Shown piece after piece: positions 44,246 through 53,894 of a DNA stretch of 64,000 nt; the stretch's first letter is position 1; each line of letters opens with the position of its first letter. The DNA comes from Armatimonadota bacterium (GTDB lineage: Bacteria; Armatimonadota; Fimbriimonadia; Fimbriimonadales; Fimbriimonadaceae), in contig JAFDWX010000005.1 in assembly GCA_018268255.1 (NCBI GenBank), forward strand, positions 1 through 64,000, written 5' to 3'. Under the pieces are notes generated by a model that was not told the origin of the DNA, made no database searches, and saw only the letters and a program-made list of their open reading frames with translations. Both the position numbers and the translations under genes were made by a program.

Positions 44246-46123
44246 ATGAGAGGTGAGAGAATGAGAGGTCGCTCTGTCCGGCTGGCAACCCTTGCCACGG
44301 GCTTCACTGCCCTACTTGTTTCGGCCCTGGTATTGCCCCCGACGCAATCCGCCGAAGCCCAAACTAGACGAGGCCCAAGCGAAGTGGAATTGGGCGATGT
44401 TTTGTTCCATGACACATCACTTTCGGAGCCCGCGGGTCAAGGCTGTGTTTCCTGCCATTCGCAGGATACAGGCTACAGCCTGCCAGACTCCAATCTGAAT
44501 CTGGCGCACGGTATGGCGCCCGGAGCGGTTCCGAATCGGTTTGGCTTCCGGAAACCGCCGACCGTTGCTTATACGCCATTCCTTCCGAAGGGTGATCCGT
44601 ATTACGACGAAGGTGCTCAGGCATTTGTTGGCGGCCTCTTTTACGATGGTCGAGCGAAGGACAACATCGAGCAGGCGAAAGGTCCATTCCTGAACCCCAA
44701 CGAGATGAACAATCTCACGGAACATGGACTCGGAGATCCCGCGAAGGTGATCGACAAAATCAAGAACGGACCGTCGGGAATCGTTTTCCGAGAGGTTTAC
44801 GGAATGGACATTTTCGAGCATCCCACCGACGAGGTCTATGATCTGGTTGCGCGGGCGATCACGGCCTACATAGCCTCCGACGAAGTCTCCCCTTACAGCT
44901 CAAAGTACGATCTCTATCTTGAAGGAAAGGCGAATCTCTCTTTGATGGAGCTCCTTGGCTTGCGCTTGGCAACTGGAACGTTCACCGGCCGCAAAGATGG
45001 TCCCCCATACCCTCGAAAGGCCTTCTGTTCCGACTGCCATATGATCAGTGACGATCTGTCTGTGGCCAAGGATAGTTGGACCAACAGCTGCTACGCCAAC
45101 TTGGGCGTGCCCAAGAACCCCAACAATCCGTGGTACACAAACACGGACCCCGTTGCGAACCCTTACGGTTACAACTCGCTCGGTTTTGCGTTCAAAGACT
45201 ACGGCCTCGCGGGCTATCTCTATCCCAAACAGGGCATCGAGCTCGGCAGCCAAGATCCGCTCGCCATCAACGGCACGATCAAGGCACCTACGCTTCGAAA
45301 CGTTGACAAGCGACCCTATCCCGGATTTGTTAAGGCCTATATGCACAATGGTGTCTTTAAATCCTTGGAAGAAGTGGTGAATTTCTATGTCACCCGCAAT
45401 CGGACCACGGTAGAAGGTGAAATCATTGACTTCACCAAGCCGAATCCGTACCAGGGCTTGCAAGGCACGCCCCTCTGGCCAGAGCCGGAATTCCCCGATC
45501 CCAACACAATGATCAATCCTGCGGGTCTCCCCAGCGATATGGAGGGAGAGGGTGTCAGCGCGGAAATGGGCAACATGATCATCCATCCCTACGATGAAGT
45601 TGCGCTGGTGGCGTTCATGAAGACTCTCTCGGACGGCTACCACGATGTCGCAGGTTTCATCGTGCCCATGGACTATACGTTCCTGCTGGAAGCGATACCG
45701 CTCGAATTCGAAGTCCGCACCCCTGGATCCACAACAGCTTTGGAGACCCAGGTCGTCTTCATGGATTCCGATGGCTACTATTCCTTTACGCCCACCGTCC
45801 AACCTGGCACGTATGACATTGCAGTAAAGGGTCCGCATTGGCTGCGGAAGGTCATCCCGAACGTGGAGATTAAGTCCTACGGAGCGGTAGATGCCAACGC
45901 TGTCCTAGTGAACGGAGATATCGATGGCGATAACGCTGTGACCGTCTTTGACTACCTGATCCTGTCGGATTATTTCGACAAATCCATGATGGATGAGGAT
46001 TGGGATACGGTCGGAGCCAATGGCTTCGCTCCTTCCGACACCGATCTGGACGGAGATGGAACGGTGACCGTGTTTGACTACGTGATCCTGGTGAACTCGT
46101 TCGACCAATTCGGCGACGAGTAA
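44246..46123 (+). CDS. Di-haem cytochrome c peroxidase-like protein with dockerin-like tail
   Basis: A 625-residue secreted protein (signal about 1-39). The CCP/MauG core has haem motif one C67-V-S-C70-H71 and haem motif two C261-S-D-C264-H265. Residues about 490-540 form a beta-sandwich of carboxypeptidase-regulatory type. The C-terminus has two Ca-binding repeats, GDIDGDNAVTVFDYLILS and TDLDGDGTVTVFDYVILV, like dockerin or EF-hand units. It may act on H2O2 or on an unknown redox partner at the surface. A second ATG is at 44261. Confidence 0.83.
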   Translation: MRGERMRGRSVRLATLATGFTALLVSALVLPPTQSAEAQTRRGPSEVELGDVLFHDTSLSEPAGQGCVSCHSQDTGYSLPDSNLNLAHGMAPGAVPNRFGFRKPPTVAYTPFLPKGDPYYDEGAQAFVGGLFYDGRAKDNIEQAKGPFLNPNEMNNLTEHGLGDPAKVIDKIKNGPSGIVFREVYGMDIFEHPTDEVYDLVARAITAYIASDEVSPYSSKYDLYLEGKANLSLMELLGLRLATGTFTGRKDGPPYPRKAFCSDCHMISDDLSVAKDSWTNSCYANLGVPKNPNNPWYTNTDPVANPYGYNSLGFAFKDYGLAGYLYPKQGIELGSQDPLAINGTIKAPTLRNVDKRPYPGFVKAYMHNGVFKSLEEVVNFYVTRNRTTVEGEIIDFTKPNPYQGLQGTPLWPEPEFPDPNTMINPAGLPSDMEGEGVSAEMGNMIIHPYDEVALVAFMKTLSDGYHDVAGFIVPMDYTFLLEAIPLEFEVRTPGSTTALETQVVFMDSDGYYSFTPTVQPGTYDIAVKGPHWLRKVIPNVEIKSYGAVDANAVLVNGDIDGDNAVTVFDYLILSDYFDKSMMDEDWDTVGANGFAPSDTDLDGDGTVTVFDYVILVNSFDQFGDE

Positions 46124-46148
46124 CTTTGCCAGCAACGGGACAAAGAAA

Positions 46149-46178
46149 AAGGGCTTCACCCAAACGGGTGAAGCCCTT
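46149..46178. terminator. Bidirectional intrinsic terminator
   Basis: The stem AAGGGCTTCACCC/GGGTGAAGCCCTT (13 pairs) has a four-base loop and an A run before it on the plus strand, which gives a T run for the minus-strand GHL10 gene. It lies between the two convergent genes. Confidence 0.92.
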
Positions 46179-46192
46179 AATCTTGGGAATAC

Positions 46193-47785
46193 CTAATCGC
46201 GGCCGATGTTGCCGCCGCCGGAATACACCGATGCATCGAAGACTCGCTGAGCCACGGGGCTCATATTCCCACTGCGATCCACAGACGCCACACCGAACGC
46301 ACGCAACGCCGCGCCACTATTTTTCACCGCAATCTGCATCGAGGTGGTGGTTGGCGTGTACACCGTTTGGGTCCAGTTGGATCCGATGAGGTAGGACACC
46401 ACGTACCACGTCGGCGATTCGGAGCCTGATGGGGGAGACCAAGTGAAAAGGTGTCGCCCGGTCGATGGTGAGAAGGTGTAGGTCAGGTTCGGCTTGGAGG
46501 GCGGAACGCTATCGATCCACGTGTTCGGTGGAATCAGTGCCCACGTGGCATAGGGCCCAGCTTTCAGTGCATCCTTGACACCCTTGTAGTTATTCTTCAG
46601 CGCCTTAATGCTGTAGTGCACATTGCCACTCGCCCCAGTAGTGGTTCGAGTGATGTCGATTTGGTTGAGGATTTCGTCCGAAGTCCAGCTTGCGTTAGTC
46701 CCACCCAACTGACTGGTGTAGTTGGAGACATATACGTTTCGACCCAGAGGATTTTGAGCAGGATCGGCCCACCACGCCGTTAGGTCGGCGTACGACTGCT
46801 GCGGCGCGCTGATCAGCCAATAGAGCTGCGGTGCCAGATAATCGACCCACCCATCATGGAGGAATCGGCGAGTATCAGCGTAGAGTTCGCTATATGCCTG
46901 TTGGCCCACAACACCTGGAGGATTGTTGTTCTTCCAGATTCCGTTGGGGCCGATGCCAAATTTCACCCACGGCTTGATCAGTTTGATCTGAATCCCGACG
47001 TTCTGCACCATCGTGTTGACGTTGTCGCGTCGCCAGTCGGCAAGCGTCATGGTTCCCCCGCCTGCCTGATAAGCCGCGTACGCAGTGGAATCAGGATACG
47101 GCGTGCCCGATATCGGGCTGGGATAGAAGTAGTCGTCAAAACAGACCCCATCCACGTCGTAGCGATTCACCACGTCATTGATGACCTGCGTCAATCGGTT
47201 TTGGCCGAACGTGGAGCTAGGATCGATCCACACCGCAGTTCCATAGGTATCGCACTCACTGGGATTGGTCTTGGTGATATGGTTGCTTGGAGTGGTCAAG
47301 GTGCTGCTCGCCAGAGCCCGATAGGGGTTGAACCAGGCATGAACCTCGATTCCCCTTTTGTGCGCCTCGGTAACCCAGTATGCGAGAGGATCGTACACGG
47401 GGTTCGGTCCCGTGCCCATTGGTGATTTGAGGCAAGGCGCCCATGGTTCTATGGAGCTTTGGAAAAGCGCATCCGCCTGCGACCGAACCTGCACAAAAAC
47501 AGCGTTCATTTTGAGCTCAGCGCAAAGATCGAGAAGAGCGATCACCTCATTCTTTTGGCTGGTGGTGCTAAGCGATGCGGTGCTGGGCCAGTCGATGTTG
47601 TACACCGTGGCGACCCACGCGGCTCGCATTTCGCGCCGGATGGTTGGCACAACAGTGGGTCCATCGATGAACAGCCCCGAATTGTTGCGCACGGAGAACC
47701 CGCCGCCATCTTCTTTTTGTGCGAACGCTGCACCTAGACTGAGCAAGGCCAGCGTGGCAATTCCCAAACCTCTCGCTTTCATCAT
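46193..47785 (-). CDS. GHL10 (DUF187) family glycosyl hydrolase-like protein 1
   Basis: The start is the ATG at 47785, which overlaps the stop of the upstream paralogue (TGATG). The 530-residue product has a signal peptide (about 1-22) and a GHL10 beta/alpha barrel: REMRAAWVATVYNIDWPS, LNAVFVQVRSQADALFQSSIEPWAPCL, GIEVHAWFNPYRA, VNRYDVDGVCFDDYFYP. The C-terminal 110 residues are FN3-like. Proposed to act on glycans; activity unproven. Confidence 0.88.
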   Translation of the reverse strand: MMKARGLGIATLALLSLGAAFAQKEDGGGFSVRNNSGLFIDGPTVVPTIRREMRAAWVATVYNIDWPSTASLSTTSQKNEVIALLDLCAELKMNAVFVQVRSQADALFQSSIEPWAPCLKSPMGTGPNPVYDPLAYWVTEAHKRGIEVHAWFNPYRALASSTLTTPSNHITKTNPSECDTYGTAVWIDPSSTFGQNRLTQVINDVVNRYDVDGVCFDDYFYPSPISGTPYPDSTAYAAYQAGGGTMTLADWRRDNVNTMVQNVGIQIKLIKPWVKFGIGPNGIWKNNNPPGVVGQQAYSELYADTRRFLHDGWVDYLAPQLYWLISAPQQSYADLTAWWADPAQNPLGRNVYVSNYTSQLGGTNASWTSDEILNQIDITRTTTGASGNVHYSIKALKNNYKGVKDALKAGPYATWALIPPNTWIDSVPPSKPNLTYTFSPSTGRHLFTWSPPSGSESPTWYVVSYLIGSNWTQTVYTPTTTSMQIAVKNSGAALRAFGVASVDRSGNMSPVAQRVFDASVYSGGGNIGRD

Positions 47786-49245
47786 CACCGTAATTCTACT
47801 GGCACCGCTGGGCTCGCCTGTCCACACCGATCAAAATGAACCAGTCTCAGTGAGTGTACGTCAACTCGCACTCCAGATGGCAAATTCCAGGTGATTTCAC
47901 CGGCGGAGGATGACCCAACAGCAAGTATTTCTGCGGGACTCTCCCGGTTGCTCACGAGAGCTGTAAATCTCGCCGCCGCACCTGGATTCGACCACTTGAC
48001 CACACATTTGCCGGTCGTCATCATTCCGACTACGTGGGTCGGGCGAGGGGCGGCCTTGGTCGAAAGCCATGGTGACGCAGGGGGCAACGCACGTTGGGAA
48101 TAGAGTCCGCTCTGGAGCGAAGTCCGAATCCCTCGGGTGTTCTGGAGCAGACATTTCATGCTGAAGTGAACCTGGCCACCCGCATGCATGTTGCGGCTCG
48201 CCTGAACTTGGTCCAGCACTTCCTGCGCCTGCCAATTTTCCATAACGCGACCTGTGTAACTTCCGGGATAGACGTGCCGCTTTTGCGGGTTCACAGAAAG
48301 CCACCAATCCAAGAGGGTCGTGTAGCTCTGAGCTTTTTGTGCGATCGCCCAGTAGAGCTGGGGAGCCATGTAGTCGCACCAACCTTCTTCCAGCCACTTC
48401 CGGCAATCGGCGTAGAGTTGGTCGTATTGGTCGATTCCGGCTGTGATGCCAGCAGGAACTTGAGGTCGATAGATTCCGAACGGGCTGATGCCGAATTGCA
48501 CCCACTTCTTGGTCTTTTTCAACTCCGAGTAAACGCGTTCGATCACATCATCGACCTGTTTGCGTCGCCAAGCGGCTTTGGATAGGTTTCCACCACCATT
48601 AAGATACTTTTGAAAATTCGTCGCATCAGGAAAATCGACGTACTTTCCAGTGTCATCCTTCACCGGATATGGATAGAAATAGTCGTCAATATGCAACCCA
48701 TCCACATCATATCGTTTAGCAACATCCATAAAAACTTGCACAGTTCGGTCTTGTACAAACTTCTCGCTGGGATCCATCCACAAATATGTTCCGTAAGTAC
48801 GAACACTGTTCTTGTTGGTGTTTGCGACGTGAGACGAGTTCGGCGAGGTCTTAGCAGCCGGGTGCCACGCCCGATAGGGGTTGAACCAAGCGTGCACTTC
48901 AATGCCCTTTGCGTGGGCCATTGCCACAAGGTCCTCAAGCGGATCGTAGGCTGGCGATGGTGCCTTGCCAGGAGTTCCGGAAAGATATACGCTCCAGGGC
49001 TCCAACGCCGACTTGTACATGGCGTCTGCGTGGGGACGCACTTGAAATACGAGCGCATTGAGGTGCATTTGGTCGGCAACTTCAACAATTCGCTTGAGTT
49101 CAGCTCTTTGTTGCGCCACAGACAGGCCGCGTTTGCTTGGCCAGTCGATGTTGTCTACCGTTGCCACCCACGCGGCTCGGAATTCTCTTGGAACGTCGAT
49201 TTGGGAGTTTTGAAGCATAGAAGCCATCGCTAAGATCGACCACAT
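47785..49245 (-). CDS. GHL10 (DUF187) family glycosyl hydrolase-like protein 2
   Basis: A 486-residue paralogue of the following gene, with the same barrel signatures (FRAAWVATVDNIDWPS, LNALVFQVRPHADAMYKSALEPWSVYL, GIEVHAWFNPYRAW, AKRYDVDGLHIDDYFYPY, WCDYMAPQLYW). The N-terminal hydrophobic stretch is short (MWSILAMASML) and a better signal is not seen. It is the first of two genes with overlapping stop and start. The pair arose by duplication. Confidence 0.88.
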   Translation of the reverse strand: MWSILAMASMLQNSQIDVPREFRAAWVATVDNIDWPSKRGLSVAQQRAELKRIVEVADQMHLNALVFQVRPHADAMYKSALEPWSVYLSGTPGKAPSPAYDPLEDLVAMAHAKGIEVHAWFNPYRAWHPAAKTSPNSSHVANTNKNSVRTYGTYLWMDPSEKFVQDRTVQVFMDVAKRYDVDGLHIDDYFYPYPVKDDTGKYVDFPDATNFQKYLNGGGNLSKAAWRRKQVDDVIERVYSELKKTKKWVQFGISPFGIYRPQVPAGITAGIDQYDQLYADCRKWLEEGWCDYMAPQLYWAIAQKAQSYTTLLDWWLSVNPQKRHVYPGSYTGRVMENWQAQEVLDQVQASRNMHAGGQVHFSMKCLLQNTRGIRTSLQSGLYSQRALPPASPWLSTKAAPRPTHVVGMMTTGKCVVKWSNPGAAARFTALVSNRESPAEILAVGSSSAGEITWNLPSGVRVDVHSLRLVHFDRCGQASPAVPVELR

Positions 49246-49304
49246 GTCCAGACATTACCCATATCGCTCGTATCAGGGTTCCATTTTGGTACCCTTTCGG
49301 AACG

Positions 49305-49823
49305 ATGGAGTCTGTCGTTTCCTGCGGTCACGTGGATCTGCGCTTGGATCGCCTCAAGTTGCCCAACGGGCTGCTTGTGGATTCTCTCTCGTTGGATGCC
49401 GACAACCTCCAGTTCGACACTCAATCCAAGCAAGCAAGTTTGGCAACCGCGGGAACTTGTGTCGCCACGGTGAGCGAGCAAAGCCTGACAGAGTTCCTCA
49501 TGGCCGAACTTCCCTCGGCCATTCGCAAAGTGGAAGTTCAATGTGTCGGAGGCCGAATCCAGATCGCGGCGATCGCCCGAGTAATCGTGGAGATCAAGGC
49601 TCTCGCCCTATGTCGCTTGGAAATCGTGGATGAGCGCGAACTCTACGTCCGGCTTGAATCCGTAACTCCGGGAGGTCCGGTTGAAGGGATCGTGGAATCC
49701 AATCTGGAAAAAGTGAATCCTGTGTTCAAATCGGAGGATATCCCCTTCCCCGTCCGGATGCTTGAAGCTCGCGTCGAGCACGGCAAAGTCCAACTCATCT
49801 GCCAGGTGATGCCGCCCGAATAA
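49305..49823 (+). CDS. LmeA-like (DUF2993) protein
   Basis: A 172-residue protein with a DUF2993/LmeA-like layout: beta-rich with alternating strands (VVSCGHVDLRLDRLKLPNGLLVDSLSLDADNLQFD), SEQSLTEFLMAELPSAIRKVEVQCVGGRIQIAA, then LESVTPGGPVEGIVESNLEKVNPVFKSEDIPFPVRM. No signal or anchor. DUF2993 proteins are thought to bind phospholipids. Its stop overlaps the trmD start (TAATG). Confidence 0.72.
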   Translation: MESVVSCGHVDLRLDRLKLPNGLLVDSLSLDADNLQFDTQSKQASLATAGTCVATVSEQSLTEFLMAELPSAIRKVEVQCVGGRIQIAAIARVIVEIKALALCRLEIVDERELYVRLESVTPGGPVEGIVESNLEKVNPVFKSEDIPFPVRMLEARVEHGKVQLICQVMPPE

Positions 49824-50539
49824 TGAACATATCGCTTCGTTTCATTACGGTGTTTCCTGAGTGGATTGACCAATATTTTCAGTTTGGAGTGGTTGCACGG
49901 GCCATCTCCGAGGGACTGGCCAGCTATGAAGCGATCGACCTTCGCCAATACGCACCAGACGCCCGGGGGACAGTCGACGAACGGCCGTTTGGAGGCAAAC
50001 CGGGGATGCTTCTGCAGTGCGGTCCGATCGAAGCCGCAATCCAATCATTGCCGCCCCAACCCCGGCGGGAGATTGTCTTTTTTGAGCCTTGGGGTGAGAG
50101 CTTTTCACAGCAAACGGCCGCAGACCTCGCGAGATCCAAGGACGTTGTATTCGTCTGCGGTCGATATGAGGGTATCGATGCGAGAATGCACGAGCGGCAC
50201 GCCACTCGGGTTTTGAGTCTGGGAGATTATGTTCTTACGGGAGCAGAACTTCCGGCGATGATCGTTGCCGATGCTGTGATTCGGCTGCTCCCAGGGGTTC
50301 TGGGAGATCCGGAAAGTCTCCAAGAAGACTCCCATTCCGACGGGTTGCTGGGCTATCCTCAATACACCCGTCCTCAGGAGTTTGAAGGGCTGTCTGTACC
50401 GGACGTTTTACTGAGCGGAAACCACCAGGCGGTCGACGATTGGCAGCGCACCCAGCAGCTCAAACTCACGCGTCAGCATCGGCCCGATCTTTTCTGCACT
50501 GCCCCACTTTCTAAACGTGACCTCGATCTGCTAAAATAA
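49823..50539 (+). CDS. trmD: tRNA (guanine-N1-)-methyltransferase
   Basis: The 238-residue SPOUT methyltransferase makes m1G37. Family parts are [42 protein letters not shown] and the trefoil-knot segment [24 protein letters not shown]. It is followed by rplS, as in many bacteria; rimM and rpsP are not beside it. Confidence 0.96.
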   Translation: MNISLRFITVFPEWIDQYFQFGVVARAISEGLASYEAIDLRQYAPDARGTVDERPFGGKPGMLLQCGPIEAAIQSLPPQPRREIVFFEPWGESFSQQTAADLARSKDVVFVCGRYEGIDARMHERHATRVLSLGDYVLTGAELPAMIVADAVIRLLPGVLGDPESLQEDSHSDGLLGYPQYTRPQEFEGLSVPDVLLSGNHQAVDDWQRTQQLKLTRQHRPDLFCTAPLSKRDLDLLK

Positions 50540-50597
50540 CCAACTGCGTCGGAACCAACTGAAAGACGCGAAAGTTATCAAAGGTAAGCAGACCAAA

Positions 50598-50948
50598 ATG
50601 TCCAAGCAGTCGATTTTGCGCAGTGTGACGGAAGCACTTATCCGTACGGATCTCCCCGACATCAAACCGGGCGACACGGTACGAGCCCACACGAAGGTTC
50701 GTGAAGGTGGCAAGGAGCGAATTCAGATTTTTGAAGGCTTCGTCATTGCTCGCAAAAATGGCGGCATTGCCGAAAACATCACTGTTCGCAAGATCAGCAA
50801 CGGCGTTGGTGTCGAGAGAACGTTCCCGCTTCACTCGCCAAACATCGCAAAGTTTGAAGTGATCCGAAAGGGCCGTGTTCGACGCGCCAAGCTCTATTAC
50901 CTGCGAGACAAGGTCGGTAAGGACGCTCGAATCCGCGAACTGCGCTAA
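50598..50948 (+). CDS. rplS: 50S ribosomal protein L19
   Basis: The 116-residue protein has conserved L19 parts: [72 protein letters not shown]. It follows trmD by 58 bases and precedes lepB by 6. Confidence 0.97.
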   Translation: MSKQSILRSVTEALIRTDLPDIKPGDTVRAHTKVREGGKERIQIFEGFVIARKNGGIAENITVRKISNGVGVERTFPLHSPNIAKFEVIRKGRVRRAKLYYLRDKVGKDARIRELR

Positions 50949-50954
50949 TCTTCG

Positions 50955-51899
50955 ATGGGCGACCTAACATTTCTTCTCGCGCAGTCCGTCTCGCAGGACG
51001 GAATGTTGGGCATTGTCGATAAGGTTGCACGCACCCCACTCAGCATTGTCGTTTTGGTGGTGGGGATTTGCACCGCAGTCCGTCTTCTGCTAAATCTCAC
51101 CGTACTGAAGCCGGTTCCTTACAACGAACGGATCTACCTGAGCATGTCTGTGCAACCGGTGGCCAAGTTCGTGGACGAATTCATGGACGCCATCATCTAT
51201 GCTGGCGTCTTTGTCTTCCTGGTCATTCGGCCTTTCATCCTGCAGACCTTCTTTATTCCGTCGGGCTCAATGGTCCAGACGCTGCTGGTTCACGACTACA
51301 TCGTCGCCAACAAGTTCGTCTATCGAGTTTCGGATCCTCAGTTCGGCGATATCGTCGTATTCAAGCCGCCCAAAGATGCTCTGCTCGACCCGCATGAGCA
51401 AGAAGGCGATACCGATTACATTAAGCGCCTCATTGGACTTCCGGGCGATGTGATCGAGTGGAAGAATCTGACTCTCTATCGCAACGGCGAGAAGGTTGTG
51501 GAGCCCTACGTTTCGTTCAACAAGCCCACTCCTGGGGGGCGACCGGCCGTAGACTTCACCAAATTGACCACCGACGAAATCGAGACGATGGTTCCCAAGT
51601 ACGATTTCAAGTTGGTCAATTACAAGGGCGGGATCTTTCCGGCCAACATGATGGGCGATTTTGTCAACGATGCGCGGATGCCTGTGGCTGAACGGTATCG
51701 GCTCGACGATGTGCGCGAAATGGCAACCGTCAAGGCGTTGCCAGCCGCCAAAGTGCCCGAAGGCTACTATTTGATGATGGGCGACAACCGAAACGGCTCG
51801 TTTGACAGCCGTGGCTGGGGTCTCGTGCCCAAGGATTCGGTCATCGGCAGAGCGGAATTCATCTGGTTCCCCATTAGCCGCATGGGCCGTACCCGGTAA
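50955..51899 (+). CDS. lepB: Signal peptidase I
   Basis: A 314-residue membrane protease with two N-terminal helices (about 28-50 and 79-100). The catalytic serine is S105 in IPSGSMVQTL and the general base is K157 in DYIKRLIGLPGDVIEW, and the terminal signature is MGDNRNGSFDSRGWGLV. An insertion of about 70 residues (FVNDARMPVAERYR region) between boxes is longer than usual. It is 6 bases after rplS. Confidence 0.94.
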   Translation: MGDLTFLLAQSVSQDGMLGIVDKVARTPLSIVVLVVGICTAVRLLLNLTVLKPVPYNERIYLSMSVQPVAKFVDEFMDAIIYAGVFVFLVIRPFILQTFFIPSGSMVQTLLVHDYIVANKFVYRVSDPQFGDIVVFKPPKDALLDPHEQEGDTDYIKRLIGLPGDVIEWKNLTLYRNGEKVVEPYVSFNKPTPGGRPAVDFTKLTTDEIETMVPKYDFKLVNYKGGIFPANMMGDFVNDARMPVAERYRLDDVREMATVKALPAAKVPEGYYLMMGDNRNGSFDSRGWGLVPKDSVIGRAEFIWFPISRMGRTR

Positions 51900-52067
51900 C
51901 CCAAGCCTTCCCTCTGAAAGGGGCCCACGCCACCAAGGATGCCCAAAGTTCCAGCATGGTCGCTGGTTACGGCTCCTACTCCAGACGGAATACTCACATC
52001 GAAACGATTCGACCCACCTCATTGGGCACCGCACAGGCGCGCCAGAGGTATTCCCAAAGAAAAGATC

Positions 52068-52143
52068 TGGTGGGCGGTGAGGGGCTCGAACCCCCGACAT
52101 CCTCGGTGTAAGCGAGGCGCTCTACCAACTGAGCTAACCGCCC
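52068..52143 (-). tRNA. tRNA-Val (anticodon UAC)
   Basis: The minus strand folds into a cloverleaf with a perfect seven-pair acceptor stem GGGCGGT/ACCGCCC, discriminator A and encoded CCA, the D arm AGCTCAGTTGGTAGAG, a T arm GGGTTCGAGCCC and the anticodon stem CTCGC/ACGAG-type around loop CTTACAC, so the anticodon is UAC. The stretch 51900-52067 between lepB and the tRNA holds no recognisable gene. Confidence 0.96.
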
Positions 52144-52235
52144 GGAAGCCAAAGAAATATACCCCCAAGATTGTGAAAGATTTAGAAACAGTAGTTTATG
52201 GAGTCCTCAACCCGGCTAAACTCGTACCTAGTGCT

Positions 52236-53894
52236 ATGAAAAAATTGCTGCTGGCGCTGGTTCCATGGATGGCGATGGCCGCAGCGGCGCAGGATATTCA
52301 CCCCGCCTCGGTGGTTTACACCCACAAGGGCCGGTTTGAAAAAGGATTTGAGCGAGTGGGCCAGGATTGTCTGGCAACTCCAGATGCTTTGGAAAAACTC
52401 GGGTGGAAAGTCACGGTGGGCCGCAATGACGCGACCATCGAAGCCGAAGGTCGGCTCTTGCGAGTTCCGGTAAGCCCGGATTCCGCGGGGCACAAAGCCA
52501 TCCCACTGGGCAACTGCCTTTACCAACTCGGTGCCTCGGGCCAATGGATCCCCGGTTCCGATGACTTCATCATCACCGGTAACGTCCGCAATCTGGAAAT
52601 CAAGAAGAACGGCTTCCGGTTCACGACTACCATGGCCACCAAGCCGAAAATCAAGCGGTCCAGCAAACCCGACCGTCTGATCTTCGACTTCGAGGGCGCG
52701 AGCCTGGGTGACCAAACGAAACTCGACCTGCCAGATGGGGTACGGATTGGCCAACTGAGCCGCACGATTGTGCGGGTCGTTGTCGAAAAGCCCGGTGTAG
52801 ACAATGTCGATCTTCCACCGATGGAATCGTCGCGGTCTTTTGATGTGGAACTGGAATCGATTGTGCTCCTTAAACCCGAGCAACCTAAACCTGTCGATCC
52901 CCCACCGGTAGTCGTCAAGCAGACTCAAGAGGAGCCGGACCCTGCAACTCAACCTGGGCCCAGTTATGTCCAGCCCACGGGGTTGATTCAGGTGGGTCGG
53001 CCGCAGACCTCTCGAAGCGCAACCGGCGACCTCCAGATCGATTTCCCGATTTCTGCGCGGCTCAAGCAGCAACCTTCGGCGAATTACCTCTCGCCGATGA
53101 CCATCGAAGTGACGGTCCCCAGTGCCCAAGCTCCCAGTGCCAACGATATCCGCATCGTGGCCGAGTTGGTTTCGGAGCTTAAGGTGACCAACGATATTGC
53201 GGGCGTCGTCAAGATCACGCTCACCACGACCCAGCCGGTCGGCTATAAGGTCAGCGCGGATGGAAAGATGCTCAGCCTTGCTTTGGTCAAACCGAGGGTC
53301 GCCGACGGATCCATGCGCGGCAAGGTGATCGTTGTCGATGCCGGGCATGGCGGCACGGATAGCGGTGCCACCGCCAGCAGCGCCAAGGAAAAGAACCTCA
53401 CGCTAAAAATCGCCCGAAACGTTGGCGAGGAATTGAGCGGCCTCGGAGTCGCGGTCATCATGACCCGAACAGACGATATCAAAGTGCCTCTCACCGAGAG
53501 AGCCGATATCGCAAATCGGAGTAACGCCGATCTGTTCGTCAGCATCCACATCAACTCCAACGATGTCGGAAATTCGTCGGGCGTGATTATCTTCTATCAC
53601 GGTGGTTCATCCGTCAGCAAGCTCCTAGCGCAAACGATTGCTTCCCAAGTCGCAAAGGTGAGCGGTCTGCCCGATTGGGGCGCAATGAGCGATAAGAAGA
53701 TCTATCAGAGCGGATTTTCCGTATTAAGAAATACCAAGATGCCGGGCGTGCTCTGCGAACTCGGCTTCATCAGCAACTCGAAGGATCGAGCCCGAATGCT
53801 CACGGAAGACTTTCAGGTCAGCGTGGCCAAGGCGATTGTACAAGGAATAAAGGTGTTTATCGGCGATGTCAAACCGAGCAAAGAAAACCCGTAA
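52236..53894 (+). CDS. AMIN-domain N-acetylmuramoyl-L-alanine amidase
   Basis: A 552-residue exported amidase. The ATG at 52236 gives a signal peptide (MKKLLLALVPWMAMAAAAQ); upstream open sequence would run through the tRNA. An N-terminal copper-amine-oxidase-like/AMIN region is followed by an AMIN domain (about 340 residues of beta-rich sequence). The Amidase_3 catalytic domain (about 363-552) has zinc ligands H371 in VVDAGHGGTD, a later E, the H in SIHINSN and E in LCELGFISN. It splits the amide bond between MurNAc and the stem peptide. Confidence 0.92.
   Translation: MKKLLLALVPWMAMAAAAQDIHPASVVYTHKGRFEKGFERVGQDCLATPDALEKLGWKVTVGRNDATIEAEGRLLRVPVSPDSAGHKAIPLGNCLYQLGASGQWIPGSDDFIITGNVRNLEIKKNGFRFTTTMATKPKIKRSSKPDRLIFDFEGASLGDQTKLDLPDGVRIGQLSRTIVRVVVEKPGVDNVDLPPMESSRSFDVELESIVLLKPEQPKPVDPPPVVVKQTQEEPDPATQPGPSYVQPTGLIQVGRPQTSRSATGDLQIDFPISARLKQQPSANYLSPMTIEVTVPSAQAPSANDIRIVAELVSELKVTNDIAGVVKITLTTTQPVGYKVSADGKMLSLALVKPRVADGSMRGKVIVVDAGHGGTDSGATASSAKEKNLTLKIARNVGEELSGLGVAVIMTRTDDIKVPLTERADIANRSNADLFVSIHINSNDVGNSSGVIIFYHGGSSVSKLLAQTIASQVAKVSGLPDWGAMSDKKIYQSGFSVLRNTKMPGVLCELGFISNSKDRARMLTEDFQVSVAKAIVQGIKVFIGDVKPSKENP

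Noticed and set aside
51939-52235. N-terminal extension of the amidase
   Set aside because: It would pass antisense through tRNA-Val; the ATG at 52236 gives a clean signal peptide.
52182-53348. 388-residue minus-strand frame across the amidase
   Set aside because: Shadow of the AMIN-amidase; no plausible domains, and the amidase side has catalytic motifs.
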